Shown here: one piece after another, positions 26,051 through 38,131 of the stretch | Layout: each line of letters begins with the position of its first letter | Numbering within the stretch: the first letter of the stretch is position 1 | Translations under genes and position numbers: made by a program | The notes under the pieces: generated by a model | Database searches by the model: none | Seen by the model: only the letters and a program-made list of their open reading frames with translations | What the model was told of the DNA's origin: nothing | Assembly: GCA_032719365.1 (NCBI GenBank) | Contig: CM064862.1 | Coordinates: forward strand, 89,082,503 to 89,146,502 | Source of the DNA: Prinsepia uniflora | Taxonomy: Eukaryota; Streptophyta; Magnoliopsida; Rosales; Rosaceae | Length of the DNA stretch: 64,000 nt | Reading direction: 5' to 3'

Positions 26051-26562
26051 GGGATTGGAGTGTATAGTGCAGCAACTAAAATTATGGTTATGGTTTTGCT
26101 ATATGCCTTATGGTTCATATTATATGGTTTATGATTTTGGATTTATGGTGCACGCACATTTGGAAAACGGAGGGGTAAATTATATGTTTTACTTATCAAA
26201 CGATTTCATAAACTTGTGTTTCGGTCCACTCACCCTTACTGTTTTGATAACCCCTCCAGGTCGGGAAACTGAGGTAGAGGAGGAACCAGAGGCTGAGGCA
26301 TAGATCTACTTCTGCGTACCTGAACCCCTGCTGGGCGGTGTACCCGCAGGATTACTTTAGAGTCGTGCTCGCAAATTTGTAATTTTGGATTATATCCCTT
26401 GTCTGACATTCGTTTAATTCGGATTTTATGTATGACTTTAATTTGGTTATTTATGCTTTTAAATGTTTTGAGGTTAAAATTGGTATGAATTATTGGGTGT
26501 CAGACGGGAGCAGGGCACGTCCCCTTGTGGTCCCTGTGGGATCGGGGCGGGTCCTGTCAGCT

Positions 26563-26574
26563 TGGTATCAGAGC
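26563..26574 (+). other. Primer binding site, initiator tRNA-Met
   Basis: TGGTATCAGAGC, complementary to the 3' end of plant initiator tRNA-Met, three bases after the 5' LTR. It primes minus-strand DNA synthesis. Confidence 0.93.
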
Positions 26575-26691
26575 ACTAGGTTGTGGTCAGTACTAGGGTA
26601 TTGGTCTGCATGCTAGACTAGCGATTAGTACTAGTTACTTTTCGACTTTTAAGAATATTGTTTTCTGATCTATGCCTCTTGACAGTTGGTT

Positions 26692-29600
26692 ATGCCTCCT
26701 AGGAGAATTCCGCATACTCGAACGGACGAGGATCTAGAAAGAGAGATGGAATGCGCGAGCATCGAAAGGGCTCAACGTTTGGGAGCCACTCCTTTCTGCG
26801 GGGGATCAAACCCCGAGGATGCTCACGACTGGATCACCAAGTGGGAGAGGATCTTCTCGGTGATGCACTGCCCTCCGGGCGAACGAGTGACTCTGGCGCC
26901 CTTCTTACTGGAGGGAGGAGCCTACCAGTGGTGGCATGGACTCGAAATGTCCGGGTGGTCTGTCCATACCACTACCTGGGAAGCTTTTCGTTCCAGGTTT
27001 CTGGACCAGTACTACCCGCGATCCTTTCGCGCGGCGCGGGAGGCGGAATTCCTGCGGCTGGAGCAGGGTGACATGTCTGTTTCAGACTACGAGCAAACAT
27101 TCGGGAGACTTTCCCGGTTCGCTGCCTCATTCGTAAGCACGGAGGAGGACAAATGCCAGCGGTTTGAGCTTGGACTCCGAGGGGAGATCCGGGCCAGTGT
27201 GACTGCTACCACTCATGCTTCTCTGAGGGATATGGTCGACGCAGCGGTGCGTGTCGAGGCCAGTCTGGCGGCACACCAATCACGACAACCTTCGGGGGAG
27301 GGGCGACGTCAGGATCGCCCACACCATGGGCCATCGGGCCGGAAGAACAACAGGGGAGGGAGCTACAGAGGAGCACCCTCATCCTTCAAGGGTCGTGGCT
27401 GGTCGGGTCGACGTGGAGGCTCTCAGGGCAGAGGATCTGGACACAATTCTGGGCAGCACTCATCTTGGAGTGGTGCATCTGGTGGGCATTCGGGCAGGCC
27501 AAGGCCAGTAACTTGTTTTGCTTGCGGAGAGGAAGGCCACTATGCCTGCGATTGTCCGCAGTTGTCCAAAAACAACGACGCTGGGGGCTCGAGTGTGGTG
27601 CAGAGCACGGCGTCCCACACTAACGGAGGTCGCGGTCAGGGAGGTGACCGTGGTGCTGGACGTGGCGCGCGCGGGCGCGGACGGAACGGAGGGCCGAGGG
27701 CCCAAGTGTTTGCAATGACCCAGCAGCAGGCGAGGACTGCTCCAGGCGTGGTCACAGGTACACTACATATCTTTAATTTTCTTGTACGTGTATTAATGGA
27801 TGCGGGGGCTACACATTCTTTTATTTCGAGGAGTTGTGCTGGTTTGCTTGACTGTGTGGTATCAGCCTTAGATTGCGAAATGGGTGTTGGCACCCCGATG
27901 GGTACCGTGTACCTTGTGAATCAGGTGATTCGGAGGTGCCCGGTAAGAATTGAGGATGTGGATTTACCAGCAGACTTAATTATTCTGGATATCCACGACT
28001 TCGATATAATCCTAGGGATGGATTGGCTGTCGGAGCACGGATCGCTCATCGACTGCTGTAGCAAGCAAGTAATTTTGCGGAGCCCGGGTTTGCCGGAAGT
28101 TATCTTTCAGGGGGAACGTGATGGTTCGCCTCCTGAAGTGATTTCGTCACTTACTGCTACCAAACTTCTACGGAAGGGATGCCAGGGTTATCTGGCGCAT
28201 GTCGTGTCGGAACGGGTCGATACTCCGGTCATCGACGAAATACCGGTGGTCTGTGAGTTTCCGGACGTATTCCCGGAAGACTTACCTGGATTGCCACCAT
28301 CGCGGGAGATTGAGTTTACTATTGAACTACTCCCGGGTACCCGACCTATATCCCAGGCACCATACCGGATGGCGCCGGCCGAGTTACGGGAACTCAAGAC
28401 TCAATTGCAGGAGTTGGTAGATTTGGGATATGTCCGACCGAGCACTTCACCGTGGGGAGCACCGGTGTTGTTCGTGAAGAAGAAGGAAGGAAGCCTCCGT
28501 TTATGTATTGATTATCGACAACTCAACAAGGTGACATTGAGGAACCAGTATCCTCTACCCAGGATCGATGACCTTTTTGACCAGTTGCGGGGAGCTCAGT
28601 GCTTCTCAAAAATTGATTTGCGGTCTGGGTATCACCAACTGAGGATTTCGGAGGAGGATATTCCGAAAACTGCTTTTCGAACCCGTTACGGGCACTACGA
28701 GTTCCTTGTTATGCCATTTGGTTTGATGAATGCTCCAGCAGCATTCATGGATCTGATGAACCGGGTCTTCCGACCCTACCTGGATAAGTTCGTGATTGTG
28801 TTCATCGATGATATTTTGGTATACTCGAGGAGTGCCCGTGCACATGAAGAACATCTACGGTTGGTCTTGGAGAGACTGAGACAAGAACAATTGTATGCCA
28901 AGCTGAGCAAGTGTCAGTTTTGGCTGGGCAGTATTGGTTTTCTGGGACACGTGATATCGACGGATGGGATTTGCGTGGATCCCCAGAAAACAGAAGCGGT
29001 GACCAACTGGGCTAAACCGACAACAGTGACCGAGGTGCGGAGTTTCGTCGGATTAGCGGGTTACTACCGGAGATTCGTGGAGGGTTTCTCCAAAATTGCT
29101 GCACCATTGACTCGTCTGACTCGGAAAGGAGTAAAGTTTATCTGGGACGAGCAGTGCGATCGGAGCTTTCAAGAGTTGAAGGATCGATTGACCACTGCAC
29201 CTGTCCTTGCATTGCCGGACGACAGTGGAGAGTTTGTAGTTTTCAGTGATGCTTCACTGCAAGGTCTGGGCTGCGTGTTGATGCAAACTGGCAAGGTTAT
29301 CGCCTATGCATCCCGGCAGCTGAAGACTCATGAGTTGAACTACCCTACCCATGATTTGGAGTTGGCGGCGGTGGTTCATGCTCTCAAAATCTGGAGACAT
29401 TATCTGTTCGGCGCAACGTGTCGGATATACACCGACCACCAGAGTCTTAAATATTTATTCACTCAGAAGGAGCTCAACATGAGACAACGGAGATGGTTGG
29501 AGCTACTGAAGGACTATGACTGTACGATCGAGTACCATCCGGGTAAGGCCAATGTGGTGGCGGATGCACTCAGCAGGAAATCAGCAGGAACTATTGCACA

Positions 29601-31137
29601 CCTTGGGATGGTGTATCTTCCCTTGCTGGTGGAACTCCGGAAGGCGGGAGTTATTTTGGGTACTGACGAGCATGGAGCTTTGTTGGCCAGCTTCCATGTG
29701 CGACCAGTACTGATTGATCGGATCATTGAAGCACAACTGCAGGATCCGATACTCTGTATTTACAGAATTGAGGTCGATGCAGATGGGAGACAGGATTTTT
29801 CCATCCGGGACGATGGAGCACTGGTGAAATTGGGCCGTTTGTGCGTACCTGCAGTGGCAGAGTTACGGGCCGAGATACTTGAGGAGGCCCACAGTTCGGC
29901 CTATGCTATGCATCCGGGAGGTACAAAGATGTACCGTACCCTCCGGAATCATTATTGGTGGCCAGGAATGAAGAAGGATATTGCTGAGTTCGTGAGCAAA
30001 TGCTTAACCTGTCAGCAGGTTAAGGCGGAACGACAGAGACCGTATGGGGCTATGCAGCCACTTCCGATTCCTGAGTGAAAGTGGGATCACATCACCATGG
30101 ACTTCGTCTTTAAATTACCGAGGACTCAGAGTGGAGTGGACGGAGTATGGGTGATCGTGGATCGGTTAACCAAATCAGCCCATTTTCTGCCAGTTCAGGA
30201 AACCTATAAACCTAACCGACTGGCTCAGTTGTTTGTGAAGGAAATCATACGACTTCATGGTACGCCGGAATCGATCGTGTCTGATCGTGATCCGCGTTTC
30301 ACTTCCAGGTTCTGGCGGAGTTTGCAAGCTACTTTGGGAACAAACCTACGTTTCAGTACTGCTTTCCATCCACAGACCGATGGACAGTCTGAGAGAACCA
30401 TTCAAACCCTGGAGGACATGATAAGGTCATGTGTACTACAGTTTCAAGACTCTTGGGATACTCATTTGCCATTGATGGAATTCGATTACAACAACAGCTA
30501 TCAAGCAAGCATCGGGATGGCACCTTATGAGGCACTGTATGGCCGACAGTGCAGGACACCTATCTGCTGGACGGAGGTAGGGGAGCGAGCGGCTGTAGGG
30601 CCGGAGATAATGGACTTAACCATGGAAACTGTTCGCGTGATCAAGGAAAGATTGAAGGTGGCACAGGATCGCCAGAAGAGTTATGCCGACCGACGGATTC
30701 GAGACTTGGAGTTTGAAGTGGGAGATTTTGTCTTCCTGAAGTTGTCTCCGTGGAAAGGGATTATCCGTTTTGGCCGACGGGGGAAACTGAGTCCGCGTTT
30801 TATCGGACCTTATGAAATCGTGGAGAGAATTGGCAGAGTTGCATACAGATTGGCACTACCCCCAGAACTATCAAGAGTTCACGATGTTTTCCACGTATCG
30901 ATGTTGCGGATGTACGTACGTGATGCTTCTCATGTACTTGGGGAACAACCTGTCGAACTACGGGAGGATTTGAGCTTTGAAGAACAACCAGTACAGATCT
31001 TGGATCGGAAGGACAAGGTACTACGACGGAAGACGATCCCTCTCGTGAAGATTCTCTGGAGAAACCAGAACGTGGAAGAAGCCACATGGGAGCCTGAGGC
31101 TCAGATGCGAGAACATTTTCCTCATTTGTTTCTTTGA
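26692..31137 (+). pseudogene. Tekay gag-pol polyprotein with one in-frame stop
   Basis: One reading frame of 1482 codons including the final stop, broken once by TGA at 30076-30078 (codon 1129). The ATG at 26692 (MPPRRIPHTRT) is the first in frame. Domains: gag with a capsid-like region (YQWWHGL, residues about 60-170); zinc knuckle CFACGEEGHYACDC at 275-288 (CX2CX4HX4C); protease DAGATHSF near 370; reverse transcriptase with FIDDILVYS near 704; RNase H from about 845 with FSDAS near 851 and YTDHQSLKYLF further on; integrase zinc finger (H, H, CLTC) at about 1065-1115; integrase core from 1137 (MDF, SDRD, and E in QSERTIQTLED); chromodomain at the end. The stop sits between the integrase zinc finger and its catalytic core, where relatives have Trp, consistent with a TGG to TGA change. 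Everything downstream stays in frame to 31137. The protein would end before the catalytic integrase unless the stop is read through. The only other oddity is Ala after the catalytic protease Asp, where Ser or Thr is usual. Confidence 0.93.
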
Positions 31138-31158
31138 AATTTCGGGACGAAATTTCTT

Positions 31159-31171
31159 AAGGGGGGAAGGT
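31159..31171 (+). other. Polypurine tract
   Basis: AAGGGGGGAAGGT directly abuts the 3' LTR and primes plus-strand synthesis. The preceding TTCGGGACGAAATTTCTT is the usual Ty3/gypsy context. Confidence 0.9.
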
Positions 31172-34131
31172 TGTAACACCCCGGAAATTCGAGGATTTCC
31201 ATATTGTAATTTAATGTGTGATTTGACGATTTTACCCCTGTGAATGGTATGGTCAAATGTTGACTTTTTGATTGATGAACTGAATGGACCTTGACCTATG
31301 ACCGTGACGTAGTTCGGGACATCACGAGTTCATAGACAGGTGGCACGTCCAATTCGGACGATCAGGGTAAAAGTTATGACTATCGGAAGTTCACGGGCAT
31401 TACCGTAATTTGGACTCTCGGGGGAAAATGTTGACTTTTCTTTTAACAACTAATTTTCAGTTGACTCAAGGACCGTTGGGTAGGCCTCGACGTCCTGAGT
31501 CCGTAGACAGGCGGCACGCCGAAATCGGACTTCGTACGAGGAAGTTATGGTCAGAAACGTGAATTCGGGAAGTTCGTGTCTCGGTTTTCGTGTCGAATAT
31601 TAAATTCAGGAAATCTGATTGGAGGACATCTGGTGAGTGACAAGTGTCACTCACCCATTGGCTAGATTGGATCAGATCCACTATTGGATTAATTATCATT
31701 TAAATCTGCTTTAAATTACAGCCCTTAGATCTGAAATCCTTTGATTTGATCTCAGCCTTTGATCTCATTCTGAGATTTAATCCTGGCCCTTGATTCATTT
31801 TCCTATTCAGTATTAAAAGTCCATGAGTTCATGCACCCATGTGTTCATTCCCTTAACCGTGTGTGCGATTTCTCCCTGGAACCAGCCCATCAGCCACCAC
31901 CACTCAACCCCACACCTCAGACAACCAGCAGCCACACCCCTGACGCCGGCCACCGCTCCACGGCCACCCTGCACGGCGGCATCCTTCCAAACCCGTGAAG
32001 GAAACCCGCGGAACCCAAGTCACCAAACCATCCCAACCTTTGATCTAGGCCTGGAACCAACGTGCGGTTGTGACCACCGTGACTACTGGACGGCAAGGAG
32101 CTGACCCTGACAGTGTACGGCGGCGACACGGCGGCGTTCGGACGTTAAACCCGTAGGTAACCATTTTCCTTCCCGGCTTCAAAACACCTGATTGTGACGT
32201 TGACATCATTGAGTTGTTGTTAGGACTCGTCTAGGTGACCTTGACGACCATTTTGGAACCAGGACCAGGGCTGAACAACCGTCGACTCACCGGAAAGGAT
32301 TACCAGAACCGGCAACCAAGCTTCCCGTCGAGTCTCAGGTAACCTCCTAGACCTAAAACCTAATTCTAATTACATAGAACCAATCTAGGGACTAGGACGA
32401 GTATTTAGGAATTGAAAGGACTGAAAATGACCCAGAAATGAAGGAATGGCAACCGGGTCTCGATCGCGGGTCTGATCGACCCGAGTTGCAGGAAAACGGG
32501 TCAACCCGTCTGATGACAGTGGTGCTGACGTGGCACCCTGTCAGTCTGTCAGATGACGTGGACCAACCGTGAGCCGACACGTGTCACATGTCAGTGCACA
32601 GTCAGCACTGACATGTCAGTGACGTGGACCAGTCAGGGACTGCCACGTGTCACTGACATGTCAGTGACGTGGACCAGTGCCGTGCTGACACATGGCACAT
32701 GTCAGATCTGACACGTGGTCTGACAGATCAGTGAGGTGGACCAATTGGATGTTGACACGTGGCACCTGTCAGAGTCTGACACGTCAGACCTGACAGCTGT
32801 CAGATGACGTCAGCATGACGTCATGCTGACGTCAGCGATGACGTCAGCAGGAACTGTTCCTGCGTTGACCGCCGCGTGGGGGCGCGTGTGAACAGTGTTT
32901 TTGGTGGGACCACCACCATTCTTTAGGTTTCGACGATCCGGATCCAATGGCGGTGGTTTCAGGTCGATCGGAGATCTTTAAGTTGGTCAAAATAAGGTTT
33001 ATTGCCTTGGAAAGCGCGTTCGGGCGGCTTTCCCGGGTCGGTTTCGACCTAGACTTTCATGGTTGAATGTTGGGGGTTTAATTTGACCTTTACGAATACT
33101 TGGACTTGACAGGGATTGTACATTTGTACCAGGACGAGGGTATACGTTCGGTTTCTAGCAGGATTGTACTGTGAGTGGGCCATTTTCTTAAACCCTTGTG
33201 TGCATAAATGTTTTCTGGTTTTATTATACTTATTCACATGCTAAAACAATGATGGTTTTGATGATATGAAAAATATGGTTATGGCACGTTTCACGGTATT
33301 TGGGCTTGAGACCCGTCCGATGAAACTGAATGATTGGTTCGGAGTCTACCTATGTATATATATGTTTGCATGTGGATATCAATAAAATGTATTTGTTACT
33401 GCACTGTATAGATCCTTCCATATTATATTGTCTCCTCCGGCGAGGTACCCCGGAGAGGTCACGGACGTCTAGTACGTCCAGCGTCTATGACGCTAAGCAT
33501 CGGGGATGCTGTACCCGAACGGGGTTCGGGGAATGAACTCGGAAAATTGAGACCCGAGTGGCACGCGTAGCCTTGTGATTGTGACCTATTGGACGTCAGG
33601 GACGTCAGACATCAGGGATGTCGGGATTGGAGTGTATAGTGCAGCAACTAAAATTATGGTTATGGTTTTGCTATATGCCTTATGGTTCATATTATATGGT
33701 TTATGATTTTGGATTTATGGTGCACGCACATTTGGAAAACGGAGGGGTAAATTATATGTTTTACTTATCAAACGATTTCATAAACTTGTGTTTCGGTCCA
33801 CTCACCCTTACTGTTTTGATAACCCCTCCAGGTCGGGAAACTGAGGTAGAGGAGGAACCAGAGGCTGAGGCATAGATCTACTTCTGCGTACCTGAACCCC
33901 TGCTGGGCGGTGTACCCGCAGGATTACTTTAGAGTCGTGCTCGCAAATTTGTAATTTTGGATTATATCCCTTGTCTGACATTCGTTTAATTCAGATTTTA
34001 TGTATGACTTTAATTTGGTTATTTATGCTTTTAAATGTTTTGAGGTTAAAATTGGTATGAATTATTGGGTGTCAGACGGGAGCAGGGCACGTCCCCTTGT
34101 GGTCCCTGTGGGATCGGGGCGGGTCCTGTCA
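31172..34131 (+). repeat. 3' LTR of young Tekay element
   Basis: 2960 bp, same length as the 5' LTR, with three differences seen by reading. Carries the same ACGT array (32526-32846) and hairpin cluster (33435-33622). Confidence 0.95.
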
Positions 34132-35560
34132 CCACGCGCCGCCGTGAGTGGCTGCGCGTGAAATCCACGCGCCTGCTACAGTACCCTCGTCCTCACCCGT
34201 TTGTCTGTAAAACGGGCCATTTAACCCGCGAGGCGACCCGGTTAATTTCCTACCAATTCGACGTTGTTTCCATCAATTGAACATTCAGTCAGTTTCGAAT
34301 TAAGTTCAATTAAAGATCTGTGGACTCAATTACAAACAACATTACCTATAACCCCACGATCACAGATGATCAATCGAAGGTCCTCCGGCCATTGTTCAAC
34401 ATTCCAAAACCTTCACCGTCACATGATTTCCCCAAATTGATTAATCCAGCAGCATCAAGGGACTCAGGTAAGCATTTTCCCCAACTCAATTGCATCAATT
34501 CATGGCTCAAACTCCACGACTCAAGCTCGAACTCTCTGCGACTACAGTGCTTCTGTTCTACCTCAATTGGACCTCAATTGCCTTCGTTCTTTCGATGAAA
34601 CAGGTCGTGGTAATCCCAGAAGACTAGAAATGAACTCAATTTCGATCAACACGGCTCCAAACTTCCAATTCGAATTTCCCCCCTCAAAATTCGAAAATTC
34701 AAAATTCCAAATTCAAGCCCTCACTCAGTCCCTCGTTAATCCTTGCTAAATAAATCTCAACCCCCTCTCAATTACTCACACTTTGGTTCAGAAATGGAAG
34801 GAAATGGTGGACAATTTCAGACTCTCTCATTCTCTATGTTTGCTTGCACACGGGTAGGAAAACAAAAGAGAAATAATGGGAATTAGAGGATAATTAATTA
34901 ATTAAAAATAATAAAACATAATTATTTGGTCTCCCCCAAAATCATGGATCCATGTTTTGTGCCTGATTTTAAGGGATGAGTGACACTTGTCACTCATCCA
35001 AGTGTGTCCAGTCACCAGGTACTGTTCATATTAAAATATTATTTAATTCCCGGTTCGTTCGGTTAACCGAGCCTGATTCCGTGACCATAACTTCGTCGTC
35101 GAATCTCCGATTTCGGCATGCCGCCTGTCGTTGGATTCGTATCGACGAGACCTACGTAACGGTCCTTGACCCTCGTCCATCAGACCTCCCGATCAAAAAG
35201 TCAACATTTGGCCCCTACTATGCCAAATTACCAAAATACCCCTCAACTTCCGAACATCATAACTTTCACCTCGAATGTCGGAATCGAACGTGCCACCTGT
35301 CTATGAACTCGTAACGTCCCGAACTACGTCACAGTCATCGGCCAAAGTCCATTTGACCGCCCGAACTAAAAGTCAACATTTTGCCCACGCTAGGGGCAAA
35401 ACGGTCATTTTGCACGTTTCGTCCGATTTCACTCAACTAATCCCCGATTAGTCATTCTAAATCTTGATTAATTAATATTCAATCCCGATATTCGGGACGG
35501 GTCATTACAACAAATCATTAACTTAAGGTGAATCATACTGTAAGTAATAATCCGTTGTTC

Positions 35561-36470
35561 AATTACAGTATGAAATATAAAAGTTATGAACAATTTATGA
35601 ACAAATATAAAAGGTAACAAGTACCATATATACAACATTTATTTACAAGTAGGAATTAACACTAACATAAAGCTAAGATAAGATTTTTTTTATTTTTTTA
35701 TTTCGAATTTTTTTAAATTCAAAATTGTCAAGACATAATCAAACAAACAAATAAATAAGAATAAAATAAAATAATTGTGAATCATAAAGTTAATGGAATA
35801 ATTTAAAGTTAATAGAATAAATTTAAAGTTAATAGAATAAAGTTAAAGTTAATGGAATAAATTTAAAATTAATGGAATAAAAAGTTAATTGAATAAAGAA
35901 ATAAAAAAAAGTTAAAATGGAATAAATTTAAAGTTAATGGAATAAAGTTAAAGTTAATGGAATAAATTTAAAGTTAAATGGAATAAAGTTAATGGAATAA
36001 ATTTAAAGTTAATGGAATAAAGAAAAAGTATGAACATAAAGTTAATGGAATAAAGAGTAATGAAATAAAGAGTAATGAAATAAAATGTAATGGAATAAAG
36101 TATAATGAAATAAATAAAAGTAAAAGTAAGGAAAATTGAACATGTTCAATATGCATTTATGACTGAAATTAAATTATGAATAAGTATGATAGAAATTTCA
36201 ATTCACATAAATAATTTTAATATGAACAAATATATAAAAAAATTATTATGAACATTTATGAACAAGTACAAATTAAAAATTAAGAATAAGTAAATTATGA
36301 ACATTATAAACAAAAATAATAAGAACAAAAATAAGAAGGATAAATAAAATATAAACAAGTAAGTAAAGGTTATAAACAAATATAATATTAACAAAAGTAA
36401 AATTTATAAACAAGTATAATATGCACAATTTATATACATACACTAACAAATTAAAAATGATTTTCAATTT
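35561..36470 (-). mobile_element. Non-coding interior of tRNA-Asp-primed element
   Basis: Lies between the truncated left LTR and the primer site of the right LTR. It is extremely AT-rich with no open frame that looks like gag or pol. About 35776-36110 is an irregular minisatellite of AAAGTTAATGGAATAAATTT-type units. Probably the leader part of a large or non-autonomous element whose coding part is gone. Confidence 0.6.
35776..36110. repeat. AAAGTTAATGGAATAAATTT minisatellite
   Basis: Roughly a dozen imperfect copies of a 10-22 bp unit built from AAAGTTAATGGAATAA, with variable spacing. Confidence 0.8.
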
Positions 36471-36487
36471 CCCCGGCAACGGCGCCA
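36471..36487 (-). other. Primer binding site, tRNA-Asp
   Basis: The plus strand reads CCCCGGCAACGGCGCCA, identical to the 3' end of plant tRNA-Asp plus CCA, so the minus strand is a 17-nt primer site. It lies five bases from the right LTR. tRNA-Asp priming is known for Athila/Tat-type Ty3/gypsy elements. Confidence 0.88.
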
Positions 36488-36492
36488 AAAAT

Positions 36493-38131
36493 TGACCAAC
36501 GCCCAAACTGCGAATCAAATTAAACACGTAATTTGAGTGTTATGCAATTTAAACCCTTTTTGTGTAGATGTAGTATTGGTAAATAGAGATCGTTCTTAAC
36601 GGGGGAAATTAGGGAACATTAATAATATGTTAGTGAGAAGAATAATGAATAAAAGAATCATTAATAAATTAATGAATTAAAGAATAAAAGAATTAAATGA
36701 TCAAAGAATTAATTAATTAAAGAATAAAGAATAAAGAATTAAAGAATAAAGAATAAAATAAAATAATAAAAGAATAAAGAATAAAGAATTAAAAAATGGA
36801 GTTTGAAAAGGGTTGTAAGTATAAAATAAAGAAAATAAATAAAAATAATTAAATACTTAATTCTACTTCTACTTTAGCCTTTGTACTAGTGAACTTTTTT
36901 TAAACACATATTTTTACCAACACTCTAACATCATGCTCATATTGAACCAATCACGAAATCCTACCTTAATCATCTCAAATACATGCATACGTTTTTCATA
37001 TTATAAATGCACCGAACAACGGATTATTACTTACAGTATGATTCACCTTAAATTAATGATTTAATGCGCCGAACTGCGATCAAACATTAAATCTCTACAA
37101 CTCTATTTTAAATGCCCCGAACAGCGGATCAACATTTAGCTTCGAATTGCAGTTTAAGCACTAAAACATATGAAGTAAAAGAAATTCAAAAAGTAAAACA
37201 CATGGAGATTGCATTCTTACTTACAAATGTTAGAAAGAAAATACCAACACATATATTGAATTATAAGTAAAACCAATAATAATAACAAGAATTTAAGTAG
37301 AAAAGTATGGATTTTCATAAGAATCACCGAACAGCGGCAGGAAACTTGTGAAGATGGAAGAAAAAATACGAGGAATTCGGTCTTAAAACTCTTGAATTGC
37401 CTTAGAATTACTTGACCTAGGTATTCCTTAAGGAAAGCATAAAAATGTGTTTAAGAGATCTCAAAGAAATATCACAAGAACAAAGTAAAGAAGAAATGAA
37501 ATTAAGAAAAATAAAAGTAACATAAATGAAGAATAAGAATTAAAAGGAAACTAATTAATAAGAAAATCTACAAGAAGTTAAAATGGTCCCCAAAAATGTC
37601 TCTCAAAAGAGAGAAACAAAAGAACTAAACTAAGAACTAAAAACTAAGAAAAATGGAAGAAATGGAGAAATGGAACTAATGGGGGACACAAATACATGAA
37701 ATGACCTATCTATTTATAGAGGGAGTGCCACAATTGTTTAAATAAAAGTACAAAATTAAAATATAAAAATAACAATAAAATAATACATGAAGAAGTGATG
37801 GAAATGATGAGATTAGGTGGATTTTGGGGAAAAGATGCTGATTTTGGTGAAAGATGTTGATTTTTGGCTTGGGCTTCTAGATTTCAGCAGCTTCCCACCG
37901 AAATTCCAAGCAAATTTCAGTGACCTTCCTTCTTTTAGTCATATATTTTTCGTTAAAACTCCGATTGAGATGATTCTTTCGCCGAAATGCTCTGAATTTC
38001 ATGCTCTATTTATTTCTGCAAAAATCTCACAAAATATATTATTTTCTCAAATTATTTATTAATTTAATAATAAAAGTCAAGTATAAAGGGTATAAAATAA
38101 TATAAAATAATGTTTAATTGAAGAACTATCA
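36493..38131 (-). mobile_element. Right LTR (complete) of the inverted pair
   Basis: About 1639 bp, TGACCAACGCC to GAACTATCA on the plus strand, minus orientation, directly next to the tRNA-Asp primer site. Its reverse complement matches the left copy. An AT-rich stretch with AAAGAATTAAAGAATAA repeats lies at about 36640-36800; the left copy lacks this segment. Flanking pentamers of the pair (TCTGC at left, CCTGT at right) do not match, so the structure did not arise by one standard insertion. Confidence 0.82.

Larger units (their letters stand above)
23600..26559 (+). repeat. 5' LTR of young Tekay element
   Basis: 2960 bp, TGTAACACCCC to GTCCTGTCA. It holds, in order, a duplicated conserved block (about 23725-23780 and 23898-23956), an ACGT-motif cluster (24954-25274), a hairpin cluster (25863-26050) and a GTCTGAC/GTCAGAC pair close to the end. 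Matches 31172-34131 at a constant offset of 7572. Confidence 0.95.
23600..34131 (+). mobile_element. Complete young Ty3/gypsy chromovirus, Tekay type
   Basis: A 10,532-bp element with two 2960-bp LTRs, an initiator tRNA-Met primer site, one gag-pol frame, a polypurine tract and a perfect 5-bp target duplication CCACG (23595-23599 and 34132-34136). I found three differences between the LTRs: 23822 G against 31394 C, 24011 A against 31583 G, and 26421 G against 33993 A. That is about 0.1 percent divergence. With commonly used plant rates of about 1e-8 per site per year this means tens of thousands of years. The C-terminal chromodomain and domain order (PR-RT-RNase H-IN) place it in the chromoviruses; the VKILWRNQNVEEATWEPE segment and the long LTRs fit the Tekay/Del clade. 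It landed in an older LTR of the same broad group, in opposite orientation. Confidence 0.95.
21696..35509 (-). mobile_element. Solo LTR split by the young Tekay element
   Basis: On the plus strand it starts TGACAGGACCC and ends GGGTCATTACA (minus orientation). The two parts, 21696-23599 and 34137-35509, total about 3277 bp. The flanks are TCAAA (21691-21695) and ACAAA (35510-35514), a target duplication with one mismatch. The right inverted LTR (about 37060-37080) supplies the related empty site, in which the flanks run together without an insertion. Contains a set of GCACT...AGTGC type hairpin units at about 22140-22320. Confidence 0.88.
20633..35560 (+). mobile_element. Left LTR (partial) of an inverted LTR pair, host of the nest
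   Basis: Residues 20633-21695 resume at 35511-35560 after a nested insertion. Together they match the reverse complement of 37014-38131. Sampled stretches differ at roughly 3-4 percent of positions. It starts TGATAGG and contains a promoter-like CTATAAATAG near 21036. The copy stops at 35560 and lacks the last 520 or so bp of the LTR that the right copy retains. It points toward the right copy, which is the wrong orientation for an ordinary LTR element. Confidence 0.8.

Noticed and set aside
36471..36487. Sequence identical to the 3' end of tRNA-Asp
   Set aside because: No tRNA body precedes it. It sits next to an LTR end, so it is a primer binding site on the minus strand, not a tRNA gene.
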